Shown here piece by piece: positions 8,285 to 16,551 of a stretch of 64,000 nt of DNA. Both the position numbers and the translations under genes were made by a program. The stretch's first letter is position 1. Each line of letters starts with the position of its first letter. Source of the stretch: Korobacter sp963758505 (lineage in GTDB: Bacteria; Acidobacteriota; Terriglobia; Terriglobales; Acidobacteriaceae); contig CAVWVJ010000001.1 in assembly GCA_963758505.1 (NCBI GenBank), forward strand, positions 2,108,001 to 2,172,000. The letters are read 5' to 3'. Below the pieces are notes generated by a model. It was not told the DNA's origin. It saw only the letters and a program-made list of their open reading frames with translations, and searched no databases.

Positions 8285-9742
8285 TTAGTATTGGCCGTAG
8301 CGCCCGCGGACCGACTCGATCAACTTCGCCGAATCGTAGCCAACGCCATCTTTAAAGACGATCTCTACCTGCTCAATGTCTTCAATTTTTTGCGATGGAT
8401 TCCCTTTTACGACCACCAGGTCGGCATTCTTCCCGGCAGCAATCGACCCGATGCTGTCCTGTTTGCCCATGTAGAGCGCGCCATTCCAGGTCGCGATCTT
8501 GATTGCCTCCACTGGCGTGAAGCCGGCCTCCACCAGCAACTCCACCCCGCGCTGATCGCCAAAGCCGGGCATCGTTCCGCCGTTGCCGGTCGGGTCGGGC
8601 CCGGTCATCAGCAGTCCGCCGGCGCGGGCGAACGCAACTTCAAGGTCCATATCGCGACGCAGGAGTGCAGCCTCATTTCCCTTCGCAGTGGCGATGCGCC
8701 GGTTACGCGCATAAAGATAAGCCTCCTTCGCGGGAGGGCTCAGGATTTCCATCATTCGCTTCGACAGCGGCGGGCGTCCCGGCACTATGTTTTCAAAGAC
8801 CGGCAGAGTCGAGGTCACCGCGACATGCTTGCTCACAAGCTTCTCGATGAGCGCTTTCGCCTCGGGACCCGCTGGGTCCATGTGTTCAAGCGTCGGACCT
8901 CCGTCCGTCGAGGGACAGACATCGGGCTTCTTCCCCGGATCGAGTTGGGTGTTCACCCAGAAGCCGTGCTCGAGATTGTCGATGCCGAGATCGGCCGCCT
9001 CCGGATAGGTCACGGAGCACAAATGGCCGGTAATCTTCAGCCCGCGACGGTGTGCCTCCTGAATTGCTGCTGCAAGCTCATCGCGGGTAATGTTCATGTA
9101 AGCCTTGAAGGATGTGGCGCCCTGGTCAGCCCAGAAGGCAACGGTCTTGCGGGCGTCTTCCGCATCTTTCAACTGGTGCATCTGCATGAAGGGGCTGCCG
9201 GTACCTTCGAGGTAGGGGCCGGTGACGTCCATGTGAGGTCCGACCAGTTCACCGCGATCGATGAGGGTTCGCAGGTTCAGATCGGTGTAAGGCTCGACGC
9301 TGCCCGTGGTGCGCAGCGTGGTCACGCCGGAGGCGAGATAGAGACGCGGGGACGAGAAGGTCATCTGCGGCACCATCAACGGCGGTTCGGAGCTGCCGTC
9401 AGCCGCATAATTCGGCCGCGCGATGTAGTACATGTGGTCGTGCATGCCCACCAGGCCGGGCAGAACCGTATCACCGTGCAGATCGAGCACTGTCTGGTTC
9501 GGAGCAGCCGCAACATCGGCGCCGCCCTGGATGGCCGTGATCTTCCCATTCTCGATGACGATGTTCTGATCCTCGACCGGCGCTTTTCCGGTTCCATCGA
9601 TCACCCTTACATGCTCCAGCACAACGCGTCCGGAGTTCACCTTTACGTACTGCTGAACGTCCTTACCCAGTTGTCCAGATTGCGCAACCGCGAGAGCACT
9701 CCATCCGAACAGCACCGCGACGATCCAAGAATTGCGTTTCAT
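8285..9742 (-). CDS. Exported metal-dependent amidohydrolase
   Basis: A 485-aa protein with a signal peptide (cleavage likely after ALAVA, residue 20) and the amidohydrolase fold of the imidazolonepropionase/prolidase-like branch. The binuclear metal ligands are in place: HDH (101-103), Lys213 in TSFKAYMNI as the carbamylated lysine, His240 (ITGH), His259 (NLEHG) and Asp383 (TGPD). I placed the start at the ATG at 9742 since it gives a clean signal peptide. It is the first gene of a pair with ygiD, suggesting periplasmic hydrolysis of a cyclic amide or dipeptide linked to aromatic breakdown, which is inference. Confidence 0.88.
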   Translation of the reverse strand: MKRNSWIVAVLFGWSALAVAQSGQLGKDVQQYVKVNSGRVVLEHVRVIDGTGKAPVEDQNIVIENGKITAIQGGADVAAAPNQTVLDLHGDTVLPGLVGMHDHMYYIARPNYAADGSSEPPLMVPQMTFSSPRLYLASGVTTLRTTGSVEPYTDLNLRTLIDRGELVGPHMDVTGPYLEGTGSPFMQMHQLKDAEDARKTVAFWADQGATSFKAYMNITRDELAAAIQEAHRRGLKITGHLCSVTYPEAADLGIDNLEHGFWVNTQLDPGKKPDVCPSTDGGPTLEHMDPAGPEAKALIEKLVSKHVAVTSTLPVFENIVPGRPPLSKRMMEILSPPAKEAYLYARNRRIATAKGNEAALLRRDMDLEVAFARAGGLLMTGPDPTGNGGTMPGFGDQRGVELLVEAGFTPVEAIKIATWNGALYMGKQDSIGSIAAGKNADLVVVKGNPSQKIEDIEQVEIVFKDGVGYDSAKLIESVRGRYGQY

Positions 9743-9846
9743 TCGTCCTCCAACCACGACCAACGATACTAACGCAAGGCGATGCCATCCTCCGCCTGCG
9801 GATTCGCATCGTTTGAGAGGAAGCACCTTTCAAGGGAGATATGCAT

Positions 9847-10347
9847 ATGCCGGAACAGGAAACTCTGGAACGCGCTCGAGAAGACCAGGCGGAAGGAAAA
9901 GCGCCCAGCACACAGGCAGGTGAATTCGTAAAGGAAGAGATGGATCACATCCGTGAAGGCAAGCATGGAGCGCGGTCTACCAAGCAGGCGATTGCGATCG
10001 GATTGTCGAAGGCGCGCCGCGCGGGCGTAAAACTGAAACCGCCCGCCGCGGGCAAGAGCTCGGCACGCACCCGGAAGCAGGCCGCGCGCGATATAAGCAA
10101 AGGAAAATCAGGAGCACGTAAGAAGACCTCGGCGAAACGGTCCCGGGCCACCACGAATGCGTTAAAACGCGAAGGAAGAGCGGCGGCCTCTCGGCCTGCT
10201 CTTGCAAAACAGGCCCGATCGGCAGCGGCCAAACGGAGCGCCACCTCCCGTAGTCAAGCGGCCAAGAAGGCTTCGCGTACGAAGGGATCCACCGGGCGCC
10301 GCAGCGCCGCCAAAAAGGCTGCCCGTACGCGGAAGCGCGCGGCCTAA
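9847..10347 (+). CDS. DUF6496 protein with histone-like Lys/Arg/Ala-rich tail
   Basis: A 166-aa protein. Residues 25-62 (FVKEEMDHIREGKHGARSTK, then QAIAIGLSKARRAG) match the DUF6496 motif, in which an Ala/Ile helix follows an R/N-x-KQAIAI signature. The remaining 100 residues are almost only Lys, Arg, Ala, Ser and Thr with AAKKA-type repeats, like eukaryotic H1 tails and some bacterial nucleoid proteins. GGGAGA lies two bases from the ATG at 9841 but eight bases from the ATG at 9847, so I chose the second. DNA or RNA binding is likely from charge alone. Confidence 0.8.
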   Translation: MPEQETLERAREDQAEGKAPSTQAGEFVKEEMDHIREGKHGARSTKQAIAIGLSKARRAGVKLKPPAAGKSSARTRKQAARDISKGKSGARKKTSAKRSRATTNALKREGRAAASRPALAKQARSAAAKRSATSRSQAAKKASRTKGSTGRRSAAKKAARTRKRAA

Positions 10348-10357
10348 AACACAAACA

Positions 10358-10387
10358 GGGATGCCGCAATCCACGGCATCCCCGTTT
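10358..10387 (+). terminator. Bidirectional Rho-independent terminator
   Basis: A perfect 9-bp stem GGGATGCCG (10358-10366) / CGGCATCCC (10374-10382) with a 7-base loop is followed by GTTTT. It lies between two convergent genes, DUF6496 (+) and the 63-aa gene (-), and can serve both. Confidence 0.8.
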
Positions 10388-10402
10388 TCCAGAAGTTTCG
10401 AC

Positions 10403-10594
10403 CTACAGCATCCCGCCGGTCTTGGTCGTCAGGATACTGAGCGCCATCTCGAGCTTCTCGATCGCCTGATCCAGCTCAGGATGGATCGTCAAACTCTCTT
10501 TGAGCCGCATGAGAAGGGAGTGCGCCTCGGCGATCTGCCGGCCTGCGTCAGGTTGCGGGTTGTTCGGGTTAGGAGCGTTGGAATTCGCCGACAT
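10403..10594 (-). CDS. Small 63-aa helical protein in the PYP gene set
   Basis: Starts MSANSNAPNPNNPQPDAG, a disordered N-terminus, and continues as a helical stretch with regular Leu/Ile spacing (AHSLLMRLKESLTIHPELDQ, AIEKLEMALSILTT). It begins 34 bases after the stop of the PYP-like gene on the same strand and ends at a strong terminator, so it is most likely the last gene of the transporter-PYP-small protein transcript. A role as partner of the PYP-like protein is possible but only positional. Confidence 0.6.
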   Translation of the reverse strand: MSANSNAPNPNNPQPDAGRQIAEAHSLLMRLKESLTIHPELDQAIEKLEMALSILTTKTGGML

Positions 10595-10628
10595 GGTTGG
10601 CCCTCTTCTTGAGCAATCTTACTCCCGC

Positions 10629-11012
10629 TTACTCTTCCAGCCGACGGATAAAAACCCAAACGGTGTCGGTTCGGCCGCTGTAGAAGAGGGTCACCGAGAC
10701 ATCGACCGGATCCACTTTGAACGAGAAATGGTAGCGAAACGTCTCGTGCAATTCCTTTCGCCGAACCCCCTCGAGAAACCGTCCGCGAAATTCCTTCACA
10801 TCGGTACAGGGAGCGACTTCGGTGAAGAAGTTTTTCCCGACCACGCTGGCCTTGGTCATTTTCGCCAACCGTGCTTCGGTCGCGTTGTACTGCAGGATCT
10901 TGCCATCGCGGTCGAGTTGTACCGCACCTTGCGGAAGCGCGTCCAGTTCGTCCGCACTCATGCCATCGACTTTCTGGTACAGATCGGGAGCGTTCTGGTC
11001 CTCAAGAAACAT
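10629..11012 (-). CDS. pyp: Photoactive yellow protein homologue (PAS domain)
   Basis: A 127-aa single PAS domain that I can align by memory to Halorhodospira halophila PYP without any gap over residues 20-100. Matching positions are GA-QLD-DG-ILQYNA (29-44), Tyr42, Glu46, GKNFF (59-63), VAPCTD with the chromophore Cys69, EF-G-F-EGV (74-83), Phe96 and WVF (119-121). Differences include Ala at 50 (Thr in PYP), Met at 52 (Arg52 in PYP) and Val at 100. PYP binds p-coumarate by thioester to Cys69 and acts as a blue-light receptor in the cytoplasm. The pocket residues needed for the chromophore are kept. Whether it is photoactive here is unknown: no coumarate synthesis or ligase gene is adjacent. 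Probably co-transcribed with the transporter upstream (42-base gap). Confidence 0.9.
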   Translation of the reverse strand: MFLEDQNAPDLYQKVDGMSADELDALPQGAVQLDRDGKILQYNATEARLAKMTKASVVGKNFFTEVAPCTDVKEFRGRFLEGVRRKELHETFRYHFSFKVDPVDVSVTLFYSGRTDTVWVFIRRLEE

Positions 11013-11054
11013 GCATTCTCCAAGGAATCGGGCGGTGTGGAAGTTTGGATGTAG

Positions 11055-12284
11055 TTAGCTGGGGAGACGTTTCCTGGTGAACTGCTTGCCATGCGCCTCG
11101 CGGCCGAACCAAACCACGATCGCCAGCAAGACGATGGTAATGATTTCAAAGCCGGCGAGTGCCCATCGGTATCCATAGTGATCGCGCAGCGCGTATTCGA
11201 TGGAGTTGGTCCCAGAAGCAAAGAGGATACCAAGCTGATAAGCGAAACCTGGGACCAGGCCGCGCGCCGCGTCGGGCGCGAGTTCATTGAGGTGCACGGG
11301 AACCACGCCCCATGCGCCCTGCACGCCGACCTGCATCACGAATGCGGCGACAGCGATCATCCCTATTCCGTGGCCGAAGGCCCAGGCGGGAATGGTGATG
11401 ATCGAAACGAAGAGCGCCATCAGAATTCCCTTTCGCCTGCCGAGCCGCTGCGAAATCAACCCGAAGAGGATCGCCCCGACGATTGCGCCGATGTTGTAGA
11501 TGATGGCGATGTAGGAGACCCATGCTGGATTCAGGTGATGCTCGGTCTTCAGGAAGTCGGGATAGAGATCCTGGGTGCCATGCGAAAGGAACATGAAAAG
11601 CGTCATCATGACGCAGAGATAGGCGAACGACTTCCAGTAACTCGCGAAGACGCGCATGATCGCTGCCAGGCTGTTGGTGGCATGTTCTTTCCATGCCTCC
11701 GACTCCGGCACATGCCAGCGGATATAGAGCGCCAGGATCGCGGGAATGCCGCCGATCCAGAACATCCAGCGCCAGCCGAGGCTGGGAAACACGAAGCGGT
11801 AGGCCACGGCGGCCAACAGGTATCCTGCGGAATAGCCGCTCTGCAGCACGCCGGAAATGATGCCGCGCCAGCGTTGCGGAATGCTCTCCATCGCAAGCGA
11901 CGCGCCTATGCCCCACTCCCCTCCCATGCCGATGCCATAGAGCGCACGCAGCAGCAGGAAGGTGTTGTAGTTGGGCGCGAAGCCGCAGAGAACCTCGATA
12001 ATGGAGAAGTAGATGACGTTCAACATCAGCGGAACGCGTCGACCAAAGCGGTCGGCCAGCAGCCCGAATAAGAAGGCTCCCACCGGGCGCATCGCCAGCG
12101 TCATCGTCATGGTGAAAACGAGACGCGCCTTGGAGACATGAAAACTCTCGGCTAACGTGCTGATCATGAACACCACGACGAAGAAGTCGAAGGCATCCAT
12201 GGTCCAGCCGAGATACCCGGCGAGGACAGCATGCGTGCGCTGGCTATTCGTGAGGGTCGATGGGTTGATGGGAGGCGTGTTCAT
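11055..12284 (-). CDS. MFS transporter, metabolite:H+ symporter (SHS-like)
   Basis: A 409-aa, 12-helix major facilitator. The opening GYLGWTMDAFDFFVVVF and the loop LLADRFGRRVPLML resemble the sialate/lactate:H+ symporter group (NanT, Jen1), whose members import monocarboxylates or sugar acids. The second half starts near residue 205 and carries the matching LISQRLGRRKG loop. It is the first gene before the PYP-like gene on the same strand. Lactate or another small organic acid is the likeliest substrate; import of an aromatic acid cannot be excluded. Confidence 0.82.
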   Translation of the reverse strand: MNTPPINPSTLTNSQRTHAVLAGYLGWTMDAFDFFVVVFMISTLAESFHVSKARLVFTMTMTLAMRPVGAFLFGLLADRFGRRVPLMLNVIYFSIIEVLCGFAPNYNTFLLLRALYGIGMGGEWGIGASLAMESIPQRWRGIISGVLQSGYSAGYLLAAVAYRFVFPSLGWRWMFWIGGIPAILALYIRWHVPESEAWKEHATNSLAAIMRVFASYWKSFAYLCVMMTLFMFLSHGTQDLYPDFLKTEHHLNPAWVSYIAIIYNIGAIVGAILFGLISQRLGRRKGILMALFVSIITIPAWAFGHGIGMIAVAAFVMQVGVQGAWGVVPVHLNELAPDAARGLVPGFAYQLGILFASGTNSIEYALRDHYGYRWALAGFEIITIVLLAIVVWFGREAHGKQFTRKRLPS

Positions 12285-12389
12285 GAAAGGAATGCAAAAT
12301 TCTCGCGTTTATACCATAACCGGGCCAGGTTGAGAGCTTTTTTGCTGGCCTGCAACGTATGGTTCAGCGATACTTTCGCGCGAGCACGA

Positions 12390-13187
12390 TTGAATATACC
12401 TATTCCATGCGTGGCCTTGACCTTCGCAGTTGCGCTTTGCCTTCCGGCGCGCGCGCAAGCGCCTTTTGTAACCGATGACACCGGAGTTGCCGATCTCCAC
12501 AAGTGGCACATCGAGTTCAACAACGAATATGATGTTCTCAAGCACAGCGACTTGCCCAATCTTCGCCAGAACACGGCCAACTTCAAGATCAGCTATGGCG
12601 TAGTCAAGAACGTGGAACTCGGATTCGACAATCAACTTCTGAGCATATCAACCGCGCCCAACCGCGTTTATCCAGATGCAGTTTTCGGCTACGGCGATCT
12701 CGACCTCTCCGCGAAGTGGCACATCTCCGATGAAAAGGGCCGGCTTCCAGGATTCGGGGCGAGCCTGAACATCGAGTTACCTACCGGTGACGAGAGCAAG
12801 CAACTGGGGTCTGGCGTTACCGACTACTTCTTGAACTTCATCGTGCAGAAGTCAATGCCGGGACACAACACGCTGCGTCTGAATCCCGGTATCTATTTCG
12901 CAGGCAATACGCTCACAGGTGTCGTGGGGGTGAAATCGACGCGTGGACACGTATACACCGGCGCCATTTCGGTAGTGCACGATATTTCCGAGCGGCTGGA
13001 TCTCGGGGGTGAGTTTGTCGTCGCCGCCAGCAGCAATACGCTTTTGAGCAGAGGACAATTGCAGACACAAATTGGCGGCAATTATAGGATCCGCGAAAAA
13101 TTGAGCTTCGACTTCGGATTCATTGCCGGGTTCTACCAGGCAAGCCCGCGCTATGCGCCCATTATCGGCTTCTCCAAAGACTTCTAG
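12390..13187 (+). CDS. Putative outer-membrane beta-barrel protein
   Basis: About 265 aa from a TTG at 12390, which gives a signal peptide NIPIPCVALTFAVALCLPAR ending ARA-QA. The rest has alternating polar/aromatic strands (WHIEFNNEYDVL, FKISYGVVKNVELGF, SFDFGFIAGFYQ) and resembles transporter-like barrels of the phenol-degradation MetA type. The C-terminal residue is Phe, as in many outer-membrane barrels. The start is uncertain because no ATG lies in frame near the signal and the open frame runs back into the MFS gene. Ligand unknown. Confidence 0.7.
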   Translation: MNIPIPCVALTFAVALCLPARAQAPFVTDDTGVADLHKWHIEFNNEYDVLKHSDLPNLRQNTANFKISYGVVKNVELGFDNQLLSISTAPNRVYPDAVFGYGDLDLSAKWHISDEKGRLPGFGASLNIELPTGDESKQLGSGVTDYFLNFIVQKSMPGHNTLRLNPGIYFAGNTLTGVVGVKSTRGHVYTGAISVVHDISERLDLGGEFVVAASSNTLLSRGQLQTQIGGNYRIREKLSFDFGFIAGFYQASPRYAPIIGFSKDF

Positions 13188-13226
13188 CAGCTGCTCGTCA
13201 ACGAACTGCCGTTTTATGATCTTGCG

Positions 13227-14135
13227 ATGAAAAGCCGGGCCATTCTTGTGACCGGAGCCGCCGGGTTCGTGGGACGCCACCTTTGCCAAGAGCTCGCGGC
13301 GAGAGAGATCCCGTATATCGGGGTGGACAACCAAGCGGCAGATGCACCGGGAAGGCACCTCCCGATCGACATCCGGGACCGCGATGCAGTCGGCGATCTG
13401 TTTCGAAGCCATGAGGTTGAGGTTGTCATTCATCTCGCAGCCATCCTTCCAACTGCCGCCCGCAAAAACCCTAAGCTAGCGACCGAGGTGAATATCCTTG
13501 GGAGTTGCAATCTCCTGGAGGCAGCGGCGCAGGCCGGAGTGTCTCGCTTTGTCTTCGGGAGTTCGATGGGGGTCTATGGCCGAGAAGGAAATAATGTTCC
13601 GCTCGACGAAGAGGTCACTGCGGCGCCTACCGACGTCTATGGCGGCACGAAGCGCTACATTGAACTGTATGGCGAGAACCTCGCAAACACAGGAGCGCTG
13701 AAGTTCCTCTCCCTGCGAATCGCCACCGTCGTTGGACTCGGGGTACGCAACACGGCTTCCCCGTGGCGTTCTCAGATCTTCGAACCTGCGGTAAACCTGA
13801 CCGCGATTCCGTGTGGCGCCGATGCCGTACTGTCCCTGGTACACGCGGAAGATGCCGCTGCCATGCTGGCCGCGCTGGCGTTGCGGGAGGATCTCGTGCA
13901 CCGAACTTACAACACACCCGCCGACAATTGGCGGGCTGGTGACCTGAAAACCATGATCGAATCGATCTCTCCGCTGAAACACGTGCTCCTCGATGAGGGA
14001 GATGGGAGAGCCACGCCTCCGGTTGCGGACGGCACGAGGCTCGAGGTGGAACTTTATCGCCGATCGCGTCCCCTCACGGACCGCCTGCGCGCGGCCCTCA
14101 CAGGTACGGGCCACCAATCGGAATCTCTGCTTTGA
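13227..14135 (+). CDS. NAD-dependent epimerase/dehydratase
   Basis: A 302-aa extended short-chain dehydrogenase. The NAD-binding GxxGxxG is at Gly10-Gly13-Gly16 (LVTGAAGFVGRHL). The catalytic residues are Ser112/113 (FGSSMGVYG), Tyr138 and Lys142 (YGGTK). It resembles UDP-glucose 4-epimerase-like and UDP-uronate-type enzymes but the substrate is not readable. It starts 39 bases after the barrel gene and ends 41 bases before the cyclophilin gene, all on the forward strand. Confidence 0.88.
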   Translation: MKSRAILVTGAAGFVGRHLCQELAAREIPYIGVDNQAADAPGRHLPIDIRDRDAVGDLFRSHEVEVVIHLAAILPTAARKNPKLATEVNILGSCNLLEAAAQAGVSRFVFGSSMGVYGREGNNVPLDEEVTAAPTDVYGGTKRYIELYGENLANTGALKFLSLRIATVVGLGVRNTASPWRSQIFEPAVNLTAIPCGADAVLSLVHAEDAAAMLAALALREDLVHRTYNTPADNWRAGDLKTMIESISPLKHVLLDEGDGRATPPVADGTRLEVELYRRSRPLTDRLRAALTGTGHQSESLL

Positions 14136-14176
14136 TTTACACTGTCTGGTTCTGATTCTGCGCTGAAAGGAATTCC

Positions 14177-14707
14177 ATGGCACGTACTCCCGGACTGTAT
14201 GCGACCTTTGACACCTCGGAAGGACAGATTGTGGTTCGCTTATTCGAAAAAGACGCTCCGAAGACGGTAAAAAACTTTGTCGACCTGGTCGAAGGCAAGC
14301 GCGAGTGGACCCATCCAGGAACGAAGAAGAAATCCAGCGACCCGCTCTATAACGGCACGATCTTTCATCGCGTCATTCCGAATTTCATGATTCAAGGCGG
14401 CGACCCGATGGGTAGCGGATTTGGCGGTCCCGGCTACCAGTTCGAAGACGAAACGAAAGGCTCCCCGCACAAGTTCGACAAAGCGGGCAAACTGGCAATG
14501 GCCAATAGCGGGCCCAACACGAATGGCTCGCAGTTCTTTATTACCACCGCGGCCACCACCTGGCTGACCGGCAATCACACCATTTTCGGAGAGGTCGTCG
14601 AAGGACAGGACATCGCAGATAAAATCTCGAATGTTCCACGAGGCCGACAGGACAAGCCAAACAAGGACGTCAGTATCAACAGCATCAAGATCGATCGCGT
14701 GGACTGA
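14177..14707 (+). CDS. ppiB: Cyclophilin-type peptidyl-prolyl isomerase
   Basis: A 176-aa cytoplasmic cyclophilin without signal peptide. Core motifs are FHRVIPNFMIQGGD with the catalytic Arg, GSGFGGPGYQFEDE, MANSGPNTNGSQFFIT and LTGNHTIFGEV. It catalyses cis-trans isomerisation of X-Pro bonds. AAAGGAA precedes the ATG. A strong terminator follows. Confidence 0.93.
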   Translation: MARTPGLYATFDTSEGQIVVRLFEKDAPKTVKNFVDLVEGKREWTHPGTKKKSSDPLYNGTIFHRVIPNFMIQGGDPMGSGFGGPGYQFEDETKGSPHKFDKAGKLAMANSGPNTNGSQFFITTAATTWLTGNHTIFGEVVEGQDIADKISNVPRGRQDKPNKDVSINSIKIDRVD

Positions 14708-14722
14708 TCTCACGTTGAAAGC

Positions 14723-14752
14723 AAAAAGGACGGCATATCGCCGTCCTTTTTT
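14723..14752 (+). terminator. Terminator between ppiB and hemD (convergent)
   Basis: Stem AAAAAGGACGGC / CGCCGTCCTTTTTT around ATAT, with U-run on either strand, so it should stop transcription from both the cyclophilin gene and the hem operon. Confidence 0.85.
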
Positions 14753-14768
14753 ACGTCACCGCAATTCC

Positions 14769-15599
14769 CTACAAACCGAAAGTTTCATTGGCCGCGACGA
14801 TGACCTTGAGCAATCCGTCCATCGTATATTTTTCGGCCTGGATATTGACCGGCAGGTTGAATTCGCGCAGAGTCTCCGAGGTTACGGGGCCAATCGAAGC
14901 CGAGCGGACGCCGCGGCTAAAGCATTGCTTCGCACCACGCTTTCCGAGCAGCGCTACAAAATTACGCACGGTCGAAGAGCTGGTGAAGGTAATCACCTGC
15001 GGCCTTCCCTTTTCGCTTTCGAGCGCAGCCAGCAGCCGCTCTCGCGATCGCGAGGGGATGACCGTTTCGTAGGCTTCCACGACATCGACTTGCGCGCCCA
15101 GGCGGCGCAACTCGCGCGGGATCACGTCGCGCGCTACCTTCGCCCGCACCAGCAGCACGCGTTTGCCCTCTACCCGGGAAGCAAGCGCTTCGACCACGGA
15201 CTCGGCCACGTACTCTTTCGGCATCACGTGCACGCGAAGCCCGTGCTCCACGATCGCTGACTTCGTCGCCGGGCCGATCGCCGCGATCTTCACTTGTGCA
15301 AGAGAAGTGGCGGGCAGACGCAACTTTCGTAACCGGTCCAATAAAGCGGTAACGCCATTCACGCTGGTCAGGATCAGCCAGTCATAGGACGTAATCGAGG
15401 AGAGAGCGGAATCGAGGGGAGCGAAGGATTGCGGCTTCTTAATCTCGATGAACGGGATCTCCAGCACGCTCGCACCGAGGTCGCGCAGTTGGTCCGAAAG
15501 CAATCCTGCCTGCTTCTTCGCGCGCGAAACGAGCACGCGAACGCCCTTCAACGAATGGTCCTGGTTTGCGGCTTTTGCATTTTTCGCGGAGCTTACCAT
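14769..15599 (-). CDS. hemD: Uroporphyrinogen-III synthase
   Basis: A 276-aa HemD-family protein: LKGVRVLVSRAKKQAGLLSD at the start, SYDWLILTSVNGV near residue 95 and VITFTSSSTVRNF near residue 195 are the recognisable segments. The enzyme cyclises hydroxymethylbilane to uroporphyrinogen III. It starts 6 bases after the hemC stop and is the last gene of the hemA-hemC-hemD set. Assignment rests on motifs plus operon position, since HemD is poorly conserved. Confidence 0.88.
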   Translation of the reverse strand: MVSSAKNAKAANQDHSLKGVRVLVSRAKKQAGLLSDQLRDLGASVLEIPFIEIKKPQSFAPLDSALSSITSYDWLILTSVNGVTALLDRLRKLRLPATSLAQVKIAAIGPATKSAIVEHGLRVHVMPKEYVAESVVEALASRVEGKRVLLVRAKVARDVIPRELRRLGAQVDVVEAYETVIPSRSRERLLAALESEKGRPQVITFTSSSTVRNFVALLGKRGAKQCFSRGVRSASIGPVTSETLREFNLPVNIQAEKYTMDGLLKVIVAANETFGL

Positions 15600-15605
15600 G
15601 GGTTC

Positions 15606-16541
15606 TCAGGGTTGGGCAGGGGCCGGTACTGCTTCCCCATAGACCTCTTCGAGGATTTTGGTCGCGCCACGCGCGAGAAGAATTTTGCCGACCTCTTCGC
15701 CAAGCTTTGCCGGATCACTGCCCGATTTTGTTTCGCGCAGGACTTCCGAACCGTCAGGGCGGGCGCAGATCGCGGTCAGATGCACGGTACCGTCCTTCAC
15801 CTCGGCGAAGGCGCCGATCGGCACCTGGCAGCCGCCGCCTAGCTGGTTGAGCAGCGCGCGTTCCGCAGTGGTTGTCGCCCGGGCATTGCGGTCGTCCAGA
15901 AAGGCGAGGACCTCGCGCATCTTCGAATCGCCTTTGCGGATTTCGATGCCCAGCGCGCCCTGCCCTGCCGCGGGACACATCAGCTCTTCGCTGATTACCT
16001 GCTTCACCAGTTGCATCTTGTCCAAGCGATGCAATCCCGCGAAGGCAAGGATGATCGCGTCATACTCGCCCTGTTCCAGCTTGCGCACGCGGGTATCGAC
16101 ATTGCCGCGCAAGGGATGGATATCGAGATCCGGCCGCACGACCTTAAGCTGCGCCTGGCGCCGCAAGCTGCTGGTGCCCACGCGCGCGCCATTCGGCAGC
16201 GCCGTGATGCTGTCGTATTTCACCGAGAGAAAAACATCGCGTGGATTTTCGCGCGTCGTGACCGCGGCGAGTTCGAAAGCTTCCGGTAGCTCGGTAGGGA
16301 GATCTTTCAGGCTGTGCACCGCCAGATCGACTTTGCCGGCGGCCAGGGCTTCTTCGATTTCCTTGGTGAACATGCCCTTGGTCCCGACCTTCGCCAATGC
16401 CACATCGAGAATCTTGTCGCCGGTGGTCTTGATGATCTCGAGTTCCACCTCGTGTCCGCGCTCGCGCAGCAATGCCGTGATATGTTTTGCCTGCCAGAGC
16501 GCCAACTGCGAACCGCGGGAACCTATACGCAAGGTCGCCAT
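15606..16541 (-). CDS. hemC: Porphobilinogen deaminase (hydroxymethylbilane synthase)
   Basis: A 311-aa HemC: RIGSRGSQLALWQA at the N-terminus, the catalytic Asp80 in HSLKDLPTELP, the Arg cluster VGTSSLRRQAQL, and Cys238 in LGGGCQVPIGAF, which binds the dipyrromethane cofactor. It joins four porphobilinogen units. It starts 10 bases after hemA and precedes hemD by 6 bases. Confidence 0.96.
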   Translation of the reverse strand: MATLRIGSRGSQLALWQAKHITALLRERGHEVELEIIKTTGDKILDVALAKVGTKGMFTKEIEEALAAGKVDLAVHSLKDLPTELPEAFELAAVTTRENPRDVFLSVKYDSITALPNGARVGTSSLRRQAQLKVVRPDLDIHPLRGNVDTRVRKLEQGEYDAIILAFAGLHRLDKMQLVKQVISEELMCPAAGQGALGIEIRKGDSKMREVLAFLDDRNARATTTAERALLNQLGGGCQVPIGAFAEVKDGTVHLTAICARPDGSEVLRETKSGSDPAKLGEEVGKILLARGATKILEEVYGEAVPAPAQP

Positions 16542-16551
16542 AAAATGCGGT

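Noticed and set aside
7946..9772. Long forward open frame of about 600 codons opposite ygiD and the amidohydrolase.
   Set aside because: Composition is rich in Arg, His and Gly with no domain, while the reverse strand encodes two complete enzymes with catalytic motifs.
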